Source of the DNA: Martelella lutilitoris
GTDB taxonomy: Bacteria; Pseudomonadota; Alphaproteobacteria; Rhizobiales; Rhizobiaceae
Assembly: GCF_016598595.1 (NCBI RefSeq)
Contig: NZ_CP066788.1
Coordinates: 62,001 to 126,000 of the forward strand
Direction: 5' to 3'
Length of the DNA: 64,000 nt
Below, in pieces: positions 60,592 to 64,000 of the stretch. Every line of letters begins with the position of its first letter. The stretch's first letter is position 1. Position numbers and translations under genes: made by a program. The notes under the pieces were generated by a model. The model saw nothing but the letters and a program-made list of their open reading frames with translations. It had not been told where the DNA came from and did not search any database.

Positions 60592-62046
60592 GTGTCACTT
60601 CAACTCCAGGATCCGAGCCTGCTCGAACATCGCGCCTTTCTCGCCGGCACGTGGGTGGAGGCCGAGAAGTCCTTTCCCGTCACGAATCCGGCAACCGGGG
60701 AACGCATTGCCATGGTGGCCGATATTCCGGCTGCCGATGTCGGCAAGGCGATTGACCGCGCTTACGAGGCACAGAAGCGCTGGCGGCGACTGACCGCCAA
60801 GGATCGATCGCAGATCCTGCTTCGGTGGAACAGCCTGCTGCTGGAAAACCAGGAGGATCTGGCGAAAATCCTGACCGCCGAAATGGGCAAGCCGCTTGCC
60901 GAGGCCAGGGGTGAGATTGCCTACGGCGCCTCCTTCATCCAATGGTTCGCCGAAGAGGGACGGCGCATCTATGGCGATGTCATTCCCGGCCATCAGCCCG
61001 ACAAGCGGATCATCACCATCAAGCAGCCGATAGGCGTTGTCGGATCAATCACGCCATGGAATTTTCCCAATGCGATGATCGCCCGCAAGGTCGGCCCGGC
61101 ACTTGCCGCCGGCTGCAGCTTTGTCGGTCGCCCGGCCGAAAAGACCCCGCTTTCGGCGCTTGCCATGGCGGTGCTTGGAGAAAGAGCTGGGATTCCCGAG
61201 GGCGTGCTGTCCATTCTGCCGGGCACCGACTCCAAGGGCATGGGCATGGAATTGTGCACCAATCCCAAGGTGCGCAAGCTCACCTTCACCGGCTCCACTG
61301 AAGTGGGTCGCATCCTGATGCGTCAATGCGCCCACGATGTGAAGAAGCTTTCGCTGGAACTCGGCGGCAATGCGCCTTTCCTGGTCTTCAACGATGCCGA
61401 TCTCGACAAGGCTGTCGAGGGCGCGATAATCGCCAAATTCCGCAATGCCGGGCAGACCTGTGTCTGCGCAAACCGAATCTACGCCCAAAGCGAAATCGCC
61501 GATGCCTTTACCGAAAAGCTGGCCCGGGCAATTACGGGACTGAAGGTCGGAGACGGCATGGCCGAAGGGGTCGCGATCGGCCCGCTCATCGATGACGCGG
61601 CGCTTGCGAAAGTCGAGGATCATGTGGCCGACGCCGTTTCGAAGGGTGCGACCGTGATCGAGGGCGGCAGCCGGTCCGATCTGGGCGGCACGTACTACCG
61701 GCCCACGGTTCTGGGCGGCGTCAAACCCGGCATGAAAATCCTGGCTGAGGAAACCTTCGGGCCGGTCGCGCCGGTGATCAGCTTCAAAACCGTGGATGAA
61801 GGTATCAGGCTCGCCAATGATACCGAGTTCGGCCTTGCCGCCTATTTTTACGCGCGCGACATTTCGACGGTCTGGAAGGTGGCCGAGGAGATCGAGAGCG
61901 GCATGCTCGGCATCAATACGGGTTTGATCTCGACCGCCGAAGCGCCCTTTGGCGGCGTCAAATCCTCCGGCCTCGGGCGGGAAGGTTCCAAGTACGGGAT
62001 CGAGGAATTCCTGGAGATCAAATATCTCTGCATGGCTCTGGACTGA
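60592..62046 (+). CDS. NAD(P)-dependent succinate-semialdehyde-type dehydrogenase (GabD/BlcA-like)
   Basis: 484 residues with a GTG start behind AAGGAAAGGAAC. Conserved aldehyde dehydrogenase sites: ITPWNFPNAMIARKVGPALA, FTGSTEVGRILM, LELGGNAPFLVF (catalytic Glu), FRNAGQTCVCANRIY (catalytic Cys) and EETFGPVAPVI. The closely spaced Cys-Val-Cys is typical of GabD. It would convert succinate semialdehyde to succinate, linking the operon to the TCA cycle. Last gene of the operon. Confidence 0.92.
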   Translation: MSLQLQDPSLLEHRAFLAGTWVEAEKSFPVTNPATGERIAMVADIPAADVGKAIDRAYEAQKRWRRLTAKDRSQILLRWNSLLLENQEDLAKILTAEMGKPLAEARGEIAYGASFIQWFAEEGRRIYGDVIPGHQPDKRIITIKQPIGVVGSITPWNFPNAMIARKVGPALAAGCSFVGRPAEKTPLSALAMAVLGERAGIPEGVLSILPGTDSKGMGMELCTNPKVRKLTFTGSTEVGRILMRQCAHDVKKLSLELGGNAPFLVFNDADLDKAVEGAIIAKFRNAGQTCVCANRIYAQSEIADAFTEKLARAITGLKVGDGMAEGVAIGPLIDDAALAKVEDHVADAVSKGATVIEGGSRSDLGGTYYRPTVLGGVKPGMKILAEETFGPVAPVISFKTVDEGIRLANDTEFGLAAYFYARDISTVWKVAEEIESGMLGINTGLISTAEAPFGGVKSSGLGREGSKYGIEEFLEIKYLCMALD

Positions 62047-62468
62047 TGCGTTTCATGGCTCGCAGCTCTCGTCGGCCCGAAGCTGCGAGTCTTGGCGGCA
62101 GGTTGGCCTCCGGGCGCGCTCCATTTCACGATCTGTCGCCGGGTCCGAAGAGAGACGGAACAGACGTCAAGGACGCGGTATGCCCGCCTAAGCGTCGACG
62201 AGAAGCTGTTCGAACCGGTGTCTGATATCCATGGCGCATCGCCGCCGCTTTGCCTGCAAAAGACCGCGTCAGCCGCCCGGCGGCCAGCGCCCGCCTGCCG
62301 CCGTCGCTGAAGACGGTCTCGCATCAGGCCGCCAGCTTCTCCGGCGCCTGCCTATTGGCGCTTGCCTTGAGTCATCGGCTTGTCCTGCGTTCGCCCCCCG
62401 AAGGGTGATGGCGTGACTGGCCGAACCGCAGTCAATGCAGCCTTGCCCGGCCAGGCGTATGCGGCAGT
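62047..62468. other. Convergent intergenic region, about 420 bp, no gene seen
   Basis: Lies between the convergent dehydrogenase and RidA-type genes. It is GC-rich and contains only unconvincing open frames. No clear terminator with U-tract was identified. Confidence 0.5.
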
Positions 62469-62894
62469 TCAGCCGAGCGAGATGGTGATTTCCTCGACTT
62501 CGGCTTTGGAGGCGCCGCGATAGGCGGTGACTTCGATCTCGACCTTGAAGTCCGGCGCGCCAAGCGGCGAGCAGGTGACGGTGCGCTGCGGATCGATGTC
62601 GCGGAAGCGCTCGCCGACATATTCCATCACCGCCTTGGCATCCTCGACGTAAGGAATGAAGATCTTCGACTGAACGACGTCGGCAAGGCAGGAATCGACG
62701 GACTTCAGCGCGCCCTCGATATTGTCGAAGCACTGGCGGGCCTGCTCCACCGGATCGGTCGACATTTCGCGGGTCTTGTAGTTGCGGCCGGCGGTGTTGG
62801 AAACGAAGATCCAGTCGTCGACGCAGACGATGCGCGAATAGCTTTCCTTGGTTTCGAAGATGGAGCCGGATTTGACTTTGGTGATCTTGACCAT
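62469..62894 (-). CDS. RidA/YjgF-family protein
   Basis: 141 residues from the ATG at 62894 (AGGAAAAA ribosome site; the in-frame ATG at 62930 is less likely). Family pattern: FVSNTAGRNYKTREMSTDPV, EQARQCFDNIEGALKSVDSC, LADVVQSKIFI and RTVTCSPLGAPDFKVEIEVT. Members hydrolyse enamines/imines or act as small enamidohydrolases. It is placed 105 bases downstream of a hydantoinase-type gene on the same strand, so a role in cleaning imine intermediates of amide or hydantoin breakdown is plausible. Confidence 0.88.
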   Translation of the reverse strand: MVKITKVKSGSIFETKESYSRIVCVDDWIFVSNTAGRNYKTREMSTDPVEQARQCFDNIEGALKSVDSCLADVVQSKIFIPYVEDAKAVMEYVGERFRDIDPQRTVTCSPLGAPDFKVEIEVTAYRGASKAEVEEITISLG

Positions 62895-62999
62895 GGTTTT
62901 TCCTGTTCTGTTGGGGGTTGATAGAGACAAAGGAAGTCTGCCTGCAGGCGTTGCCGCCTGCGACGAGGATGGAAATCGGATGAGAGGTCGGACGGGCGG

Positions 63000-64000
63000 T
63001 TACTGCTTGTAAAAGCGCTCCGCCGTTTCCGCGCTGATGCGCCCTTCGGCGAGGTCACGCCGGACGGCGGCCGGGTCGCGGGCTGCCGGATCACCGTAAC
63101 CACCGCCGCCGGGCGTGGTGATCGAGACGATCTGGCCGGGCTTCAGGTCGACCATGCCCGAGAAATCATTGCGGCCGTCGCCGAAGTCGAGCACGGTGCC
63201 TCGGGCGGAAGTGCCGCCATCAAGCCCCCAGGGCTCGGAGGCCACGCGGGACCCCTCGACGGTGAACCGGCAGGCCTTTTCCGCGCGGTAGACCCGGCGC
63301 ACGCCCATGCCGCCGCGAAAGGTGCCGGCACCGGCGGAATCGTCCACCAGTTCGTAGCGCAGCAGCGTCAGCGGATATTCGAGTTCCAGCGATTCCACCG
63401 GCAGGTTCGAGGTGTTGGTGAGGCTGACATGGATGCCCGAGAGCCCATCCGAGGTTGGCCGCGCGCCGCCGCCGCCGCCGATGGTTTCGAGATAGACCCA
63501 GATCGAGCCGTCTTCATGGGTGCCGTTGAAGATCGCACCGGTGCAGCAGCCATTGCCGGCCGCCATGACCTTGCCGGGAAGCGCCTTTGCGAGCGCGCCA
63601 TAGACGAGGTCGCAAACCCGTTGCGCGGCGGCGATGCGGCCATCGACGGCCGCCGGATGCTCGCAGTTGAGGATCGAACCCTTCGGCGCCGTCACCGTCA
63701 GCGGGCGGGCAAGACCGGCATTGGGCAGGATCGTCGGATCGACGACCGATTTCACCGCGAAATAGCTCGCCGCCAGCAGCGAGGTATAGATCAGGTTCAG
63801 CCCGGCGCGAAGCTGCGGCGGGCCGTCGAAGGCAAGCGTCATTTCCTCGCCGGCAATCGTGATCTCGACGGAAAGCTCGATCCGGTCGCCGCGCTGGTTT
63901 GAATCGAACTGGTCGGAGAAGCTGTAGGTGCCGTCCGGAATGGCGGCGATGCCGGCGCGCATCTTGCGCTCGGCATAATCCTGCAGCGCCTCGCCGGCGG
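63000..64000 (-). CDS. hyuB: Hydantoinase B/oxoprolinase-family subunit (5' end outside window)
   Basis: The last about 333 residues of the B subunit of an ATP-dependent N-methylhydantoinase or oxoprolinase; the frame continues beyond the window. Diagnostic segments are SFSDQFDSNQRGDRIELSVE, ILPNAGLARPLTVTAPKGSI, NCEHPAAVDGR, YLETIGGGGGARPTSDGLSG, and the C-terminal ITTPGGGGYGDPAARDPAAV. Family members cleave cyclic amides (hydantoins, 5-oxoproline) or carboxylate ketones. The partner A subunit is expected upstream, outside the window. Confidence 0.92.
   Translation of the reverse strand, partial: AGEALQDYAERKMRAGIAAIPDGTYSFSDQFDSNQRGDRIELSVEITIAGEEMTLAFDGPPQLRAGLNLIYTSLLAASYFAVKSVVDPTILPNAGLARPLTVTAPKGSILNCEHPAAVDGRIAAAQRVCDLVYGALAKALPGKVMAAGNGCCTGAIFNGTHEDGSIWVYLETIGGGGGARPTSDGLSGIHVSLTNTSNLPVESLELEYPLTLLRYELVDDSAGAGTFRGGMGVRRVYRAEKACRFTVEGSRVASEPWGLDGGTSARGTVLDFGDGRNDFSGMVDLKPGQIVSITTPGGGGYGDPAARDPAAVRRDLAEGRISAETAERFYKQ

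Noticed and set aside
1..64000. CRISPR arrays
   Set aside because: No regularly spaced 25-40-base repeats with unique spacers are visible; the repeats found are RTX coding repeats, a pentanucleotide tract and AT-rich words.

Overview
The window looks like a chromosome or large replicon of a GC-rich alphaproteobacterium of the Rhizobiales/Rhizobiaceae type. Support: many multi-gene sugar-type ABC operons with LacI, GntR and IclR regulators, a PrsD/PrsE-like type I secretion pair, IS66 elements, and a tRNA-Ile2 of alphaproteobacterial form. The genus cannot be fixed from the sequence alone.

Layout. (1) 1-6322: an ABC importer (MalK-type ATPase, binding protein, two permeases), a type I sulfatase and a LacI regulator, probably for a sulfated or related carbohydrate. 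(2) 6556-7284: a periplasmic SIMPL protein, then tRNA-Ile2(CAU) at 7762-7837. (3) 7838-16860: an accessory island directly downstream of the tRNA. It holds a metallophosphoesterase, a DEDDh exonuclease, a DUF6615-like putative nuclease, a 1464-residue NACHT-type STAND NTPase with a C-terminal PD-(D/E)XK-like motif (a strong defence candidate), then a graveyard of an IS1182-like transposase end, a possible recombinase end and a broken HepT toxin. (4) 16865-25290: a hexuronate/aldonate-type operon. A GntR regulator and a cyclase face an ABC importer, an idonate-type dehydrogenase and UxuA; an operator palindrome sits inside the promoter spacer.

(5) 26482-41895: a 15.4-kb IS66-family transposon, delimited here by 21-bp imperfect terminal inverted repeats and a perfect 8-bp target duplication (AGTATATT). 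Its tnpAB and tnpC are separated by passenger genes: a HlyC-like acyltransferase whose catalytic His is replaced by Cys, a secreted hypothetical protein, a 1683-residue RTX protein with an internal Hint domain, a type I ABC transporter, a membrane-fusion protein and an AAA+ ATPase. (6) 41904-45214: a low-density accessory stretch with a (AGGAA)9 tract, a decayed TnsA-like gene and a hypothetical gene pair.

(7) 45215-62046: a large operon behind an IclR regulator. It encodes an SCP2-like protein, an alpha/beta hydrolase, a metallo-beta-lactamase-fold lactonase, an ABC importer with enlarged permeases, a proteorhodopsin homologue whose retinal-binding Lys is Arg, a flotillin-type SPFH protein, a small membrane protein, an SSS-family transporter, an Fe-type alcohol dehydrogenase and a succinate-semialdehyde-type dehydrogenase. 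IclR + lactonase + Fe-ADH + semialdehyde dehydrogenase recalls the Agrobacterium blcRABC (attJKLM) gamma-butyrolactone pathway, here greatly expanded. The lysine-less rhodopsin embedded in this metabolic/transport operon is the most unusual feature of the window. (8) 62469-64000: a RidA-family protein and the C-terminal part of a hydantoinase B/oxoprolinase subunit, on the minus strand.
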